Shown here in pieces: positions 10,898-22,242 of a stretch of DNA of 64,000 bases. Below the pieces are notes generated by a model, which made no database searches, had not been told where the DNA came from, and worked only from the letters and a program-made list of their open reading frames with translations. The position numbers and the translations under genes are program-made. The stretch covers positions 10,265,001 to 10,329,000 of the forward strand of contig NC_084725.1 in assembly GCF_033807575.1 (NCBI RefSeq). The letters run 5' to 3'. The DNA comes from Cydia pomonella. Taxonomy: Eukaryota; Arthropoda; Insecta; Lepidoptera; Tortricidae. Every line of letters begins with the position of its first letter. Position 1 is the first letter of the stretch.

Positions 10898-11521
10898 CGA
10901 GGCTTTGCTCCGTGCTCGTTAGTGCTAGAAAGCTGAAATTTGGCATGGATATATAAATCAATAAAGCCGACAAAGTCGTACAATAAAATCTAAAAATTTT
11001 TTTTTTTAGGGTACCTCCCCTACACGTAAAGTGGGGGTGAAATTTTTTTTTCGCTTCAACCCTAGAGTGTGGGGTATCGTTGGAAAGGTCTTTCAAAACT
11101 AATAGGGGTTTTTAAGAAACATTTTTTGATAAAGTGAATATATTCGGAGATAATCGCTCCGAAAGAAAAAAAAAATGTGTCCCCCCCCTCTAACTTTTGA
11201 ACCATAGGTCCAAAAAATATAAAAAAAAATCGTGGAAGTAGAACTTAAGAAAGACATTAAATGAAAACTATAGCGGACATGATCAGTTTAGCTGTTTTTG
11301 AGTTATCGCAAAAAGTTTTCCCTTCATAGTAAAAAGCCTTATTTTAATTAGGTACTGATTATGCAAATTTGCCTATTTGTTTAACTCAGGTGAAAGGTAC
11401 CGTTTCATCCCTTGGTTAACAATTTACTATACTTTAAGCTCCAGTTTAGCTTATTGTGATGGAAGAGTAACTACGGAACCCTACACTGAGCGTGGCCCGA
11501 CATGCTCTTGGCCGGTTTTTT
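10776..11521 (-). mobile_element. long form of the GGTTCCGTA repeat (family C)
   Basis: It begins TTTTTAGGGTTCCGTAGCC and ends CTACGGAACCCTACACTGAG then GGCCGGTTTTT, so the ends are partly inverted repeats. Short copies of about 200-300 bases share both ends: 16490-16710, 22471-22769, 28802-29004, 48238-48492 and 63727-63947. This copy is about 745 bases and contains a middle seen again only at 45600-45935 and 49810-50045. It has no coding capacity. It is a widespread lepidopteran repeat; the transposon class is not certain. Confidence 0.75.
10835..10897 (+). repeat. (CTGT)n microsatellite
   Basis: About sixteen uninterrupted GTCT units. It sits exactly where other family C copies have the short GTCTGTCCGTCTGTC core (for example 28856-28875), so it arose by expansion of that core. 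Confidence 0.95.
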
Positions 11522-12341
11522 GTATAGCAAACCGAGCAGAATTGTGGTTTAAAAATAAAGACAAACTAAAGAAGACCACGTATCACGAATATCATATTTT
11601 GTGAGTATGGCTACGTTTCATGAATAATAATGTTTTTTTTTTGTATGTACAATAGTCTTCATTTCATACTAATAATGATCTTTTGTTTTCAGGTACATAT
11701 TATTCAATGCACTACATCGTACGCCCTTTGGTAAGACCATCTGCATGCCCATTCATATAAAATCAATAATACTTGATCCAGAAAAACTTTTAGATAATAT
11801 ATCAAATTACATAAAAAATAAAGCTCTTATTACTATGTAATAAAGTCGAAAGTTGCCTGTTTTTACAAAAAATACCCAAAGTTAAACAATGACTAATCAT
11901 TCGGACCCTTGTCATAATTTTACCTTTTTCAAAATGGCGTATGTCTTGATATATTTCTACGAACTTGGACTGTTTATACATGAGCCCCCATTTTTATGAC
12001 GTGCATTAGATTTTGGGGTTCTGTGGGCTCATTGTATGGCGATTAGTGGATCGTGGGGTTGTGGGTTTGAGTCCGGTAAATCGATATGGGTTGCGTAAAA
12101 ACCCAATTTTAGGGATACATATTTATTTAATTTCCTATTGTTAAATAGATTTAGATATTTAGATGGATCGTATGATGAATTTGCCAGTTTTAATTTCATG
12201 CTTCTAGGCCTTTTAGTAATTTTACAATTGTTTTCTTTATCAGTATCACCGAGATAAAGGTGTCATAATAAGCATTTATAAACTTCTTGCAGTGAAGAAA
12301 TAAATACTTAAATTTACATCTTCATTTCCTTTTTTTACCAC
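11522..12341. other. non-coding stretch
   Basis: No gene seen. Around 12020-12100 there is a weak tRNA-like segment (GTGGGTTTGAGTCCGG resembles a B box) that may be an old SINE head. The rest is AT-rich. Confidence 0.4.
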
Positions 12342-12344
12342 TTA

Positions 12345-12674
12345 CAAGGAAAGGTACCCAAATGTCCGGTACCGATTTGATTTATATTTATATATGTTAT
12401 AGAGTAGTCTAAAATAACAGCCACGTATTATTTAACAAAACACGTGCTCATTATTTTTTCCTGCTCTCAAACATCCATTAACTTGCAAGTTGCTTGAGAT
12501 CACTTTCTATAGGAGTTAAGATTTAATATTTTTTTAATACTTAGGACAATTTCTCCCAATAGTTTGAGTTTGCGCAGCTAAAAAAAATACGTCTCCGTTA
12601 TGTTAGACTACTCTATGACATATATAAATATACCTAAATCTAATCGGAACCGGACAGTTGGGTACCTTTCCTTG
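12345..12674. mobile_element. 330-bp MITE with TTA target duplication
   Basis: TTA at 12342-12344 and 12675-12677 flanks inverted ends CAAGGAAAGGTACCCAA and TTGGGTACCTTTCCTTG. About 90 bases of each arm pair, including ATAGAGTAGTCTAA with its inverse. The 3-bp TTA duplication fits PIF/Harbinger. No transposase. Confidence 0.85.
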
Positions 12675-12677
12675 TTA

Positions 12678-14215
12678 GCTCCAGATTTAGCTAAATAACG
12701 TATGTACAATATTTCGATTTAAATAATATACATTATGTAACTAAATCATGTTTCGAACCAAATAAAATAAGAGAAGACGATGAAAACACCTTATCCGAGT
12801 TATCCATTATTAACTATTGGTAGATTGAGTTGAGAATGTTTGTGCTGATTCGTCAAAGCACCTATAATTTAACATCCTGATTCAAGCCGTTCCTGTTGTA
12901 TCCACTACCTAGTCTAACATTAGCCATTTATTATTTCCCAAACGATAATTAAATTTTCCAAAATTAATTCCCAGCACTACAATTACGGTAATTCAATACA
13001 GTAATGACCACAACACTAGTTCCGAGCGAATTATGCGGATGAGTATTCGTCGCGCCGGTGAGTCGAGTTGCACTCCAGTTAATGAAAATCATACCTCGGA
13101 ACTCCGGTAGCCATTTAAAAAGTGTAATGCTCTAACGATTGATGTCGCTAGGCGCCTCCCTTAGGCACTTATGAGGGATACGGTAGAAATGTTCACCGTC
13201 ATCGAGCGATGGGCTAGTGATCCAGAGTCGTGAGTTTGTTTCGCCCGAGGCAGTAAATTTTTCCACTTTTCATTTATTTCTATTTTTTGTGCTATCGTTT
13301 GCAGATGTTTCTTCTAAATACAAAATTAATTTGACATTCTTTTTTACGGTCTGAGAATGCAGTAACGCATCGGCCCCCCGAAATTAGGTGGACCCAATTT
13401 GAGAGGGTATATGGGACTCACCTCTCGGCTCTTTCTTTTGAGAAAGAGAAGGAGCCTACCCACTAAATCCACACCGCACCGGCGTTTCCCACAATGTGCC
13501 GTTTAGGGAGGTGTCCTGAGTTCAGTCGTAGGGCTAGGACGGCTCTTTATCATTTATCGCCATGCCTGTCACGTTCTAACAAGTATGTAAGTGCGAAAGT
13601 GACGGGCATAGTGACAAGCGATAAAAATGGAACCATGCTGCCACTGTTGAGATCGGTAACTTTCTACCACGACCACCACCTGACATCATCTCGGCTCAGT
13701 TGGGGAGTTTTGGTTCTTCTCGGTAATCTAAACCCAAGAATTTGCCCAGGCACTAGTATTTACGAAAGCGACTGCTATCTGAATCTGACCTTCCACCTCA
13801 GAGGGGAATCTAGGCATAGGTTACGTACCTGTTGGTATTGGGATTAGTCCAGTTTCCTAACATATTTTGAGACGCGTAGTGATTACTTTTAATATTGATA
13901 TTGGGTGTACTGTACGTTGGATACCCGGCCCGCTTAGGCATCTGCTGGCTGTACTAAACCTTTAAATTCGTCTCTGAGCGATGGGAATAACATAGCAGTT
14001 AAATTTCTATAATTTACGGATGATTACAATTAATTGATCAACTAATTTTCGTTTCATATTTTGTGAGAATTTTCCCGGAAGCTAAAATTCGGTGAAATCA
14101 GATTGTAAATTAATGATCGTCGAAAATTTATGTGCGAAATGATGTTTATTTGGTTTTGATATCTTCAACACTAGTTAAGACTTAATTAAAAAATGCGTGA
14201 GTGTCGTGGAACACT
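12678..14215. other. non-coding stretch with diverged repeats
   Basis: 13195-13330 resembles a decayed SINE (CGAGCGATGGGCTAGTGATC, a degenerate B box TGAGTTTGTTTCGCCC, then GAGGCAGTAAATTTTTCCAC). 13550-13630 forms an imperfect hairpin around CATGCCTGTCAC and GTGACGGGCATAG. A 117-residue frame at 13494-13847 crosses this repeat and is not a gene in my reading. Confidence 0.45.
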
Positions 14216-14218
14216 CGG

Positions 14219-14325
14219 TTGGAACGAAGTTAAGAAAGGGTCGTGACGGAAACTCGTGACAAAAAACTCTTACACATTTTTCGGCTACCCAAGTCCGTAC
14301 TGTGCGATAAAGAACTTCGTTCCAA
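14219..14325. mobile_element. short fold-back element
   Basis: TTGGAACGAAGTT at 14219 is inverted as AACTTCGTTCCAA at 14313-14325. It is about 107 bases and non-coding. Confidence 0.6.
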
Positions 14326-14502
14326 AAATTATAAACGCGTTATTATGAGTATTTATGTTAGGACGTATAAAAATCGGCACTTTTTTAAACAGAATTAATC
14401 ACAATAATTATACATTTACAGTTTGTATTTTTAACTCATGCAATTTAATGGCAATCGTCGCGTAGATTGATACATAATTGTTACTTTAAAGTGACTCTAA
14501 CT

Positions 14503-14901
14503 AGGGCTATACGAGAATTCCGAAATACAAGGAATATCGACCGAATATTACCATATTTCAATACAGGTATTGAATAGGATCAATACCGAAATATCGGAAT
14601 ACCGGTATTGTAATATTTTGGTTTCAATTTATAAAAAGAGACGATAATATGACGACAATTGTAACTGTAAAAATTGTGAAAGAGAAGACGATTATAGGTA
14701 CAGATAATGTATAGATTATGTTAATAAATTAGTAACAGAATATTAACAATCATCCTTTTTTTCATTGAAATATAAGTAATCTTCAGATTTTACTGATTCA
14801 GGGTCGGCTTCAATGTCGGTAATAATTCCGGAATAACGGTATTGAGGCCCCATATCGGATTTAAATACCGGTATTAAAAATCGTCCTATATTGGATGCCC
14901 T
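14503..14901. mobile_element. diverged fold-back element rich in CGGTATT motifs
   Basis: The ends read TAGGGCTAT and ATGCCCTA, with weak inverted pairing. The arms are full of ATACCGGTATT-like palindromes (14610, 14865). This resembles hAT-type non-autonomous elements of moths. Edges are approximate and no 8-bp duplication could be seen. Confidence 0.5.
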
Positions 14902-15392
14902 AGTTTAACGCTAATTTAGTTTGAAAACACTGCAAATGAAAAGAAAAGCATAACAGTTTCTAAATCTCTCATTCATCTTCACTCCAACTAGCCCTAAACT
15001 TGTATTTCGCACTATTCCGGTCTATTTTTCGGAGCCGACGAAGCCAGAATTTAATCACACGAGCGGTTTAAAAAACGCGTTAGTCAAACAGCGGGCGCGA
15101 ATATGCAAAGTGGCTGCTGCATTTGATGCTCGAGTCTACCACTCACACCGTCACGCACAAAGCTAACGAATAACTATTAAAAATTAAAGCTAATGAGATA
15201 GGTATCGATCCATCCGTCGGAAGCTGCAGACATCCAGACAGATACACGGATAACGGTTTATACTGTTATAAAAGCAAAAATTGTACACAATTACATATAC
15301 ATGTTTCTTAATTCAATGCTCCTAATGGCACTTGACATCACTTAAAGATAAATTAGTTCACCTGCAGCCTGCAGTTGGTCACAAGTAAATTA

Positions 15393-15625
15393 AGCGCCAC
15401 TTGCACCATCCCACTAACCCAGGGTTAACCAGTTAAAACATTATCTCAGTTTCAAGTTGTACTGGTAATCATGGTCACTCCAGGTTTAACCAGTTAACAT
15501 CATTTTATTGGGTGGGTGGCGTGAACAGAGGAAACTAAAAATATTTTTCAAATTTCACAATGACGTATATGTGAATTAAGTGTATTTTTAGTTTACTTAA
15601 TTGTTAACCCAGGTGATCTGAGCTG
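15393..15625. mobile_element. diverged relative of the 16270 MITE
   Basis: It opens with TTAAGCGCCACTTGCACCAT then CTAACCCAGGGTTAACCAGT, matching the arms of 16270-16418. The right arm is decayed (TTAACCCAGGTGATCTGAG). Probably an old or truncated copy. Confidence 0.5.
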
Positions 15626-16030
15626 GGTGAACAGAGTCAACTACAGGCAATTTCCATCGCACTTACGATATTTAACAGACCCATCTCATCAGCATCAACT
15701 CGTATATTGTGGATCTGTGTGATTCATTACGCTTCGGTATGACAGCGGTCCGGTCGACTTTAATATTCATGCTCAGCTTATCTCCGGAATGGAACACGCT
15801 GTATATCAGCTTCAGCCGCGCTAAGCCGCATATGCAGCGCCAACCCGCATGAGACAGGCTTGCTGGAGGTATATTCTGATAGATTTCTTGTTATCAATTT
15901 GAAGGACATTATTGGTTGAGGAATGTCACTTTTGACAGCTGACAGATGATGTCTGTTACAAATTGATGACAAGATATTTGCACCTGAATATCCTGGACTG
16001 AATCTGAGTCACTTTGTATTTATCTATTAA

Positions 16031-16146
16031 AGGGTGACTGCTATAGTTATTGGGCACTCCTACCAAATCAGAAAGATACCAATATAAATCTTATTGTTAG
16101 GAGTGGCCAATTACTATGTAGTGGCCAATAACTATAGCAGTTACCC
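16031..16146. mobile_element. 116-bp MITE
   Basis: The ends AGGGTGACTGCTATAGTTAT and ATAACTATAGCAGTTACCCT are inverted with one difference. Pairing continues through TGGGCACTCCTA and TAGGAGTGGCCA. No target duplication could be fixed. Confidence 0.8.
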
Positions 16147-16269
16147 TATGTATTTGTTACAATGTGTGTATTTATCTTGTAGTAGATTTATATATCACTC
16201 GCATTCATTGAATTGACAAATAAAAGTGTTGGAGCAAAAAAAATAACTATCATCATTTAAAACAACCAC

Positions 16270-16418
16270 TTAGTGCCATTTGCACATCCGACTAACCCGG
16301 GGTTAACCGGTTAAACCTGGAAATAATGGTAACCATTGGGTCACCGGTACAATTGGACACTGGGGTAACGGTTTAACCAGTTAACCCCGGGTTAGAGGGA
16401 TGGTGCATACGGTGCTAA
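16270..16418. mobile_element. 149-bp MITE
   Basis: The left arm TTAGTGCCATTTGCACATCC then ACTAACCCGGGGTTAACCGG is inverted on the right (TAACCCCGGGTTAGAGGGAT then GGTGCATACGGTGCTAA). No coding capacity. Confidence 0.8.
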
Positions 16419-16489
16419 GAAATGTTAATATTTTGAGGTTGTGCAATAAAGAGGTATTTGTATCGTATTGTACGAGTATATTAAGTAAT

Positions 16490-16710
16490 AAAAAACCCGG
16501 CCAAGTGCGTGTCGGACTCGCGCACGAAGGGTTTCGTACCATTACATAAAAAACGGCAAATAAATCACGTATGTTGTGTGGGAGCCCTACTTAAATATTT
16601 GCTGTTATAGCGGCAACATGTTAACAGCCTGGTGACAGACGGACAGACATACGGATGGAGTCTTTGTAATCGGATCGCGTTTTTACCCTTAGGGTACGAA
16701 ACCCTAAAAA
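16490..16710 (+). mobile_element. GGTTCCGTA repeat (family C), short form
   Basis: It begins AAAAACCCGGCCAAGTGCGT, has a GACGGACAGACATACGGA core and ends GGTACGAAACCCTAAAAA. Same family as 10776-11521. Confidence 0.85.
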
Positions 16711-17190
16711 CAGCTAATAAATACTTATTATACAACTATTTCCAAAACACCGTGTTGCTTCAGTACCTTATTAAATGCTGTTTACATTATAAATAGAGGC
16801 GAAATTCGCCCGAACTCGAAAGTCTCGCGGAAGGGTGTAGGGCATGTTTCATCTAGGGTCTGTTTACACAATAAGTTATTATCTGAGCCAACAAGGTGCT
16901 GAAAGATAAATGGCCGCGCTAGTGTAAACCAGGCTTTGGATTAATATTTGGGTAGGTAAAATTGTTTACTATATAGGTAACTAAACCTGCGTAACAATAT
17001 GCCATGCGTATAGATCAGCGCTGGAAGTCGCCAGCAACATGCTGAGATGAGGCCATTTCGTGACAATTTATTCTCACTGTTCTCTTTTATGGATGTCTAT
17101 TGACTGTTTGCGTGTTTACGAATAAGTTCTATTCTATTCATACCTGAAGACTTTCTTGAGAGTCACACGAAATCGGCGCAAAAAACTACT
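16711..17190. other. non-coding stretch
   Basis: No gene, RNA or recognisable repeat seen. Confidence 0.4.
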
Positions 17191-17193
17191 CAT

Positions 17194-17525
17194 TACAAGC
17201 TTTTAAATATTTACTTTCACCTGACCGTTGTCTGTTTGTAATCAAATCTTGCAAGTTAAATTTGACCCACTTCCCCGTTTCCGATGAAGCTGAAAATTTG
17301 CATACATATGTAAGTCGGGTGACAATGCAATATTATGGTACCATCGAGATGATCTGATGATGGAGACAGGAGGTGGCCATAGGAACTCTGTGATAAAACA
17401 ACGTAACCTAATTGTGTTTGGGGTTTTAAGAATTGTCTCGATGAGTATTAGTTACTTGTGGAAAGAAAAGTACAGTCAGCGATAAAAGCTTGCACCAAAA
17501 ATGAAATTTTTGCCAAAAACTTATT
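17194..17525 (+). repeat. family A dispersed repeat, copy 1
   Basis: It starts TACAAGCTTTTA, then a hairpin around CAAATCTTGCAAGTTAAATT, then CACTTCCCCGTTTCCGATGA, then ATGATGGAGACAGGAGGTGG, and ends near TCAGCGATAAAAGC. Other copies: 25849-26200, 35452-35690 and 55224-55545. No recognisable coding frame. Its class is unknown to me. Confidence 0.75.
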
Positions 17526-19107
17526 TTAACATGAACATTTACGAACATAGTCCGTCTTGTACTAGTTTTCGTTGTTAAAAAATGTCATTTGGGCTGCAGA
17601 GCGTGTCAAGGAAATGGACAGTTACACAAAGATATAATTATGCAGTAACTTTTTTCATTCATTAATTCTTTTAAATTTATGGCTTCAGTCCCGTGGGACT
17701 ATTTCGCCAGTATCAAGGTATTAGGAGCTTTAAATACGACTAAAATTGTACGGTTAGTACAAGACAGTTACGGTGCTTTTATCAGCTCTTGTAACGCGAT
17801 AGCTGGACTTTACAGGTAGCACGTAGACTACCGGCCGTTGACTCCAAAATGGTGGTTAAACGCATTTGAAGATAATTCTGCATTTACTGCACACTACCAC
17901 ATCAGTTTACTGTATAATAAGCTATCGATATTACACTTTAAACAATATTAATGAGCAAAAAACAAAGGAATTGATCACGATGCGTGACTATCCAGTATTA
18001 AGGTGACGCTCGAACAGGAAGTCCGGTTATAAGTGACAAATGAATGTGAAACGACTTATTGTCACAATCAATTACTTTGTTATGGCAGTAATATTATACA
18101 CTCTTAAAATATTTGATACTTATTTTCTCTTTTATTAAAGAGATATGGCATTGTTTCTTTTAATGTGACATTAACGGCACATTAATATAATTGGCTAATA
18201 TTTATGTTGACAAATTTTGACATCTTAGAACAACACTCCTAAAACATAAGTCACTAAAATAAACTTTATTATATTTGTTTAATAAATACCACAGATTCAT
18301 TGGAAACAGATGAGTCACAGCACTTGTCTGAGCTGACTCAGTCGTTAAAATAAGCGTTTGTTGATTTCAAGTGTGACGGTTCGTTTGATGTATGTGTCAT
18401 TGCATTTTAAAACTATTGTACGAACGCGCATTATATGAGAATGCCTCATTTCGTAGCAATTACACGCGTTTTACACGTTCGTGGTGCGTGCAAAAAAAAA
18501 TGTTTCCATAAAACTGCTTGGTCATTCGCACAAATTGTTTAAACTTTGTGAATTTCCGCTTCAAAATTTAAAAATCCTTGCAGCTGAATCCGGGTACTTA
18601 ATTGGGTACCTACATTTTTCAAAAATCGCAATTGATGTAGTATGATGAAGGATGAAGATGGCAGCAGGAATTATGCAATAAAATAACGCATAGTCAGCAA
18701 GTTTGGATACGGTGAAATGTGAGATGAGCAGTTATGAACTGCAGTTTTGCGCAGAGCAAATTGTAAAAGAACATATTCGTATTAGTCAGAATTTCTGACA
18801 GTTATAAATTTAAAATATTACACAAACACACACTTTGTTATTATTTGCAATAACGGTTCATATAAATAGTTTTTTTAAGACACTTATCAAACGGTCGTCG
18901 AATGACCGTTTAATAAAAACTTTAAAATATTAATGTAACCGTTAAAATCTGTGGCCCACACATACATTAAACGGACCTCATGTAGTTTTGCGTGGTTTAT
19001 AACGCCGATAAAGTTCCCTTTACTGCTTATATTATAAATATAACTCATGTGATCAGAGCAATGACCTCTGTTTAGACGAATTTCTGAAATGTACTTTAAC
19101 AAGTGAA
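17526..19107. other. non-coding stretch, few repeats
   Basis: No gene seen. It holds AT-rich DNA with a TGAGTCAC and TGACTCA pair near 18310-18340 that may be chance. The 71-residue minus frame at 18887-19102 has no recognisable motif. Confidence 0.4.
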
Positions 19108-19670
19108 AGATTTTGAGTATCTGGGAACCTTGTTCACTACGGTACTACGGTAAGCATTGAAAGGAGAGAGAATGCTGGAAATCGTGTGAATGGGGCACTT
19201 AATGTTTATATGAGCAGCCAGAAGGTGTCACAAAAAGCACGGTTGGCTGTGCATAGAGGGGTGTTGGTGCCCACACTTATGTATGGTAGCAAAAGTTGGG
19301 TATGGCAGATGAGGCATCAGAGCCAAGTAAATTCAGTAGAAACGAGAGAGTTGAGAAGTGTGTGTGGTGTGAGATTACAAGATATAAATAAGAACAGTGT
19401 GCTGAGGGAAAAGTGTAGACGAAGATGTAGTGACATCGATTGAGAAAGATACGTTGAGATGGTTTGGACACGTGGAAAGAATGAGTGAAAAAAGGCTAAC
19501 AAAGAGAGTGCATAAGGGAGAAGTAGAAAGGAAAAAATCTGAGAAATCCTAAAGAAAGGTTCATCTGGCCCTAAACCGGCGAGCGTGTATGAGGAATGTT
19601 ATGAAAGTGAAGGAAGTCTCTGCCTACCCTCCGCGAAATAGGCGGTATTATATGAATGTATGTATGTGTC
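19108..19670 (+). pseudogene. RTE-like LINE reverse-transcriptase C-terminus
   Basis: In frame pieces read DFEYLGTL (about 19111), then an 85-residue frame (19186-19443) containing RGVLVPTLMYGSKSWVW, ETRELRSVCGVRLQDIN and VLREKC. Past the stop, other frames continue with RWFGHVERMSEKRLTKRV. This series is the C-terminal half of a lepidopteran RTE-type endonuclease-reverse transcriptase. The copy is frameshifted. It ends in a TGAATGTATGTATGTG tail near 19650-19667, as RTE-type 3' ends do. Confidence 0.8.
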
Positions 19671-20244
19671 TAGCGAGCGCAGAGATGATTCTAGCCGTCG
19701 TTAGCATCTTTCGAAGATGTTTTGAGGTCAGACCACATCACAAACTAACAGCACGGCTCCGTAACCCCCAGTTAAATTTAAGGACACTCAAACCTCACCT
19801 ATATAGTTCCTTCGTCTAACGCAAGAACGAAACCTAGGCTTTGTCACAAATAAGTTACTTACTGTGTCAATTATTATAAGCTTACTATGTTAGTATTGAG
19901 TATTTGTAATTTACTATAACCACCAATTTCAACAATTTGATTTGTTTTCTCAAAATTATAGGTTCCACTAGTAATTGAGCTCAGGTGTATTTTGAAACAC
20001 AAGTCTATTTGGCAATGATCTGCCCTATAATAAATCTCCCAGACAGATAGAACATTCGCGTTTAGCCAAATGACACGTTATTACAAAGGCCATAAGTCTG
20101 TTTTGCCATAAATCAGTCGGCGGGTTTAATAAGGCTTTGGCACGCGCTGAATGTTTGGTTCGACTTATTGTATTATGAGCGTTATGACAGATGACTTCCT
20201 AAGTACCGTCTACAAGGTTAACTGAACATATGTAAACTTTATTG
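19671..20244. other. non-coding stretch
   Basis: No gene seen. The 76-residue frame at 19589-19819 straddles the LINE tail and flanking DNA and has no recognisable domain. Confidence 0.4.
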
Positions 20245-20315
20245 TAAGTAGAGAGGTATGGGCATTGTGAATTAGACAGGTATGGGCATTGTGAATGTCA
20301 TCAGGCTTAGTGTGG

Positions 20316-20356
20316 TCATCGAGTTATATTGTACTGCGTACAATATAACTCGATGA
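20316..20356. mobile_element. 41-bp perfect palindrome with 6-bp target duplication
   Basis: A 19-base arm TCATCGAGTTATATTGTAC, three bases, then its exact inverse. GTGTGG flanks it on both sides (20310-20315 and 20357-20362). The sister repeat near 30600 reads, on the minus strand, GTGTGGTAGGGCACAGC without interruption, which is the empty site. Confidence 0.85.
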
Positions 20357-20484
20357 GTGTGGTAGGGCACAGCACAGCGGATGTCAGTACCTCCACATTA
20401 CAGAAAACCGCAGCCAAATAACAATAGACCCTACTCATAGTGTTGTGTTCCTGCCGGTGAGTAAGGTTGCCAGAGCTCAACGAC

Positions 20485-20500
20485 GGGGGGGGGGGGGGGG
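20485..20500 (+). repeat. G16 homopolymer
   Basis: Sixteen consecutive G in a family F 3' UTR. The sister copy at 29930-29940 has a short C run in the same position, so the tract has expanded here. Confidence 0.9.
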
Positions 20501-20699
20501 TAGAGTCGGCAACGCGCATGTAACTCCTCTGGAGTTGCAGGCGTACATAGGCTACGGAGATTGCTTTCCATCAGGCGGGCCGTATGCTTGTTGCCACCTA
20601 CGTATACTTCCCGCCTAAAATTGACAGCTGCCAAGAGATGCCCTACACCGGCTACACCACATCGTTTCAACGCGACGCAACAGTTCACATACATGACAT

Positions 20700-21400
20700 G
20701 ATGACGTCATGACAGGTAGAGGTAGCTTCTTTGCCATGGTTGGGCTTTTCTAATCGAGTCGCGGTGTATTAACAGAGTCTTGTATGTTAATAATTTAGTA
20801 GAATAAGTAGCTACTGCCCGCGACTTCCTCCGAATGAAAATGATCATGTTGAGAAAAACTATCCTAGGTCCTCCGGGCCTCATAATATCTCCATACCAAA
20901 TTTCATCTAAATCGGTTAAGTGGTTTAAGCATGAAGACTTGTAATATTAGTAAGGAATATAGATATTCTTATTTACAGATAAAGTTTAAGGGTGGAGAAA
21001 CAGGTAAACGTATTCGTACGTCCGCGTCCGCATCAAAAAATGACTTAAACCTGTCAAGAGACACCCTACACCACACCGTTTCAACGCGACGCAACAGACA
21101 TGACAGATGGCTTCCTTGCTATGGTTGGGCTATCCTAAACGAGCCGCGAACTATTAACCGAGATGTGTGACATGATATAATAACTTAGAGGAATAATTAT
21201 GAGACGTGATGACACGTTGACATGACGATAAAACATGAAATAGTGCTAAACATGATGAACCAGTAGCAGTTCATTTGCGTGTTGTCATTGTCACGGCGCT
21301 CAGATAGCTTCCTCGTATTTGTCTTAACTTAACCCATAAAACTTAGCGACATATTACAAACCTCTGTCAGAGAATAAGTAATACTTACTTACTACTTCTC
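20700..21400. other. non-coding stretch
   Basis: No gene seen. Two segments, near 20645-20770 and 21058-21150, share motifs (CACACCGTTTCAACGCGACG, then GCTTCCTTGCTATGGTTGGG), a diverged direct repeat of unknown type. The frame at 20931-21170 lies over it. Confidence 0.45.
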
Positions 21401-21410
21401 CGTTGGCTCA

Positions 21411-21562
21411 GCGACCCAAAATGAGACGGCCTCCGACACAAGACAGCGCCACTTTTCTCGGTCCTGTGCGATTTCTCGCCAATTGTTGACTCGAAGTTCG
21501 CGCAGATCCGCCTCCACCATGTCGCTCCAGCGATACCTGGGGCGTCCGATGGGACATAATAA
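21411..21562 (-). pseudogene. LINE reverse-transcriptase C-terminal end
   Basis: The minus strand encodes IGRPRYRWSDMVEADLREL, then NNWREIAQDREKWRCLVSEA and ends at a stop after AEPTEK. This GRP.YRW.D.V..DL.ELG..WRE.A.DRE.WR pattern closes LINE polyproteins of RTE-type elements. Tail TAGTAAGTAAGTATTAC follows at 21392-21410. Only about 50 codons remain. Confidence 0.75.
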
Positions 21563-21594
21563 ATAAAGACACAGTGTGTTGTTTCTTTTTGTTG

Positions 21595-21850
21595 TCGATT
21601 ATTAAATAAATAAATAAATCTTTATTTATTCGTTAGCATACATGATTTTTACAATAACAAGGTAGATGTCTCTTTTTAAGTATTCAGAGATATTAATTTG
21701 TGATAAGAGACACCGCTCTTCCGTAGTAAAGTATTTTAACTAACAAAGGTGATACAGATTAACTTAGAAAAAAGAAAAAAATATTTTTTTATTTTTTGTT
21801 CTAATTAAAAAAAGTATTAACGTCAGAGCATTCCTGAGACGTAACCCTAC
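21595..21850 (-). mobile_element. probable LINE 3' UTR end
   Basis: On the minus strand the sequence runs towards AATAAATAAAGATTTATTTA then TTTATTTAAT (21601-21640), like a retroposed LINE 3' end with an ATTT-type tail. No coding remnant could be read, so the left limit is approximate. Confidence 0.4.
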
Positions 21851-22242
21851 GTGGGATTTCAGGGTTTGTCCAATGGCTAAGGTCACGCTGTATACATAGA
21901 TTTCATAATAATGTTATCAAGTAGTATATTTTACTTTATTATCACACTTTGTGGTATCATTATTTCCTTTGAGCTTTATTTAGCAACTACGAGTTACTTA
22001 TGATAACTATTTGATGAGGGATCGGGGTTGAACTCTGTTTTGAAGTAACATTATAATTTAGTAATTCAGGTTGAGGTGAGAGCCCTTAATTATTTCCACG
22101 AGTAATAAAATAGCTTGGGTTAATTGAATTATGTTGTAACGGTCTATTTCTTGTACAGGATTAGGAGGATAGACAGTATGATTATGTATAATTTTGTTAT
22201 CGTTTTGAAAATGAAATATCAATATATAAATATTGATATTTA

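Larger units (their letters stand above)
20245..20606 (+). mobile_element. CR1-like LINE 3' end (family F) with palindrome insertion
   Basis: The UTR blocks AGGTATGGGCATTGTGAATG, GTAGGGCACAGCACAGCGG, AGTGTTGTGTTCCTGCCGGT and CTCCTCTGGAGTTGCAGGCG match the minus strands of 29808-30163 and 30358-30640. This copy has three oddities: a 24-base local duplication (AGGTATGGGCATTGTGAAT at 20254 and 20278), a 41-bp palindrome at 20316-20356, and a run of 16 G at 20485-20500. Confidence 0.8.

Noticed and set aside
13494..13847. 117-residue open frame as a gene
   Set aside because: It crosses a hairpin-forming dispersed repeat (CATGCCTGTCAC/GTGACGGGCATAG) and shows no domain, start context or splice structure.
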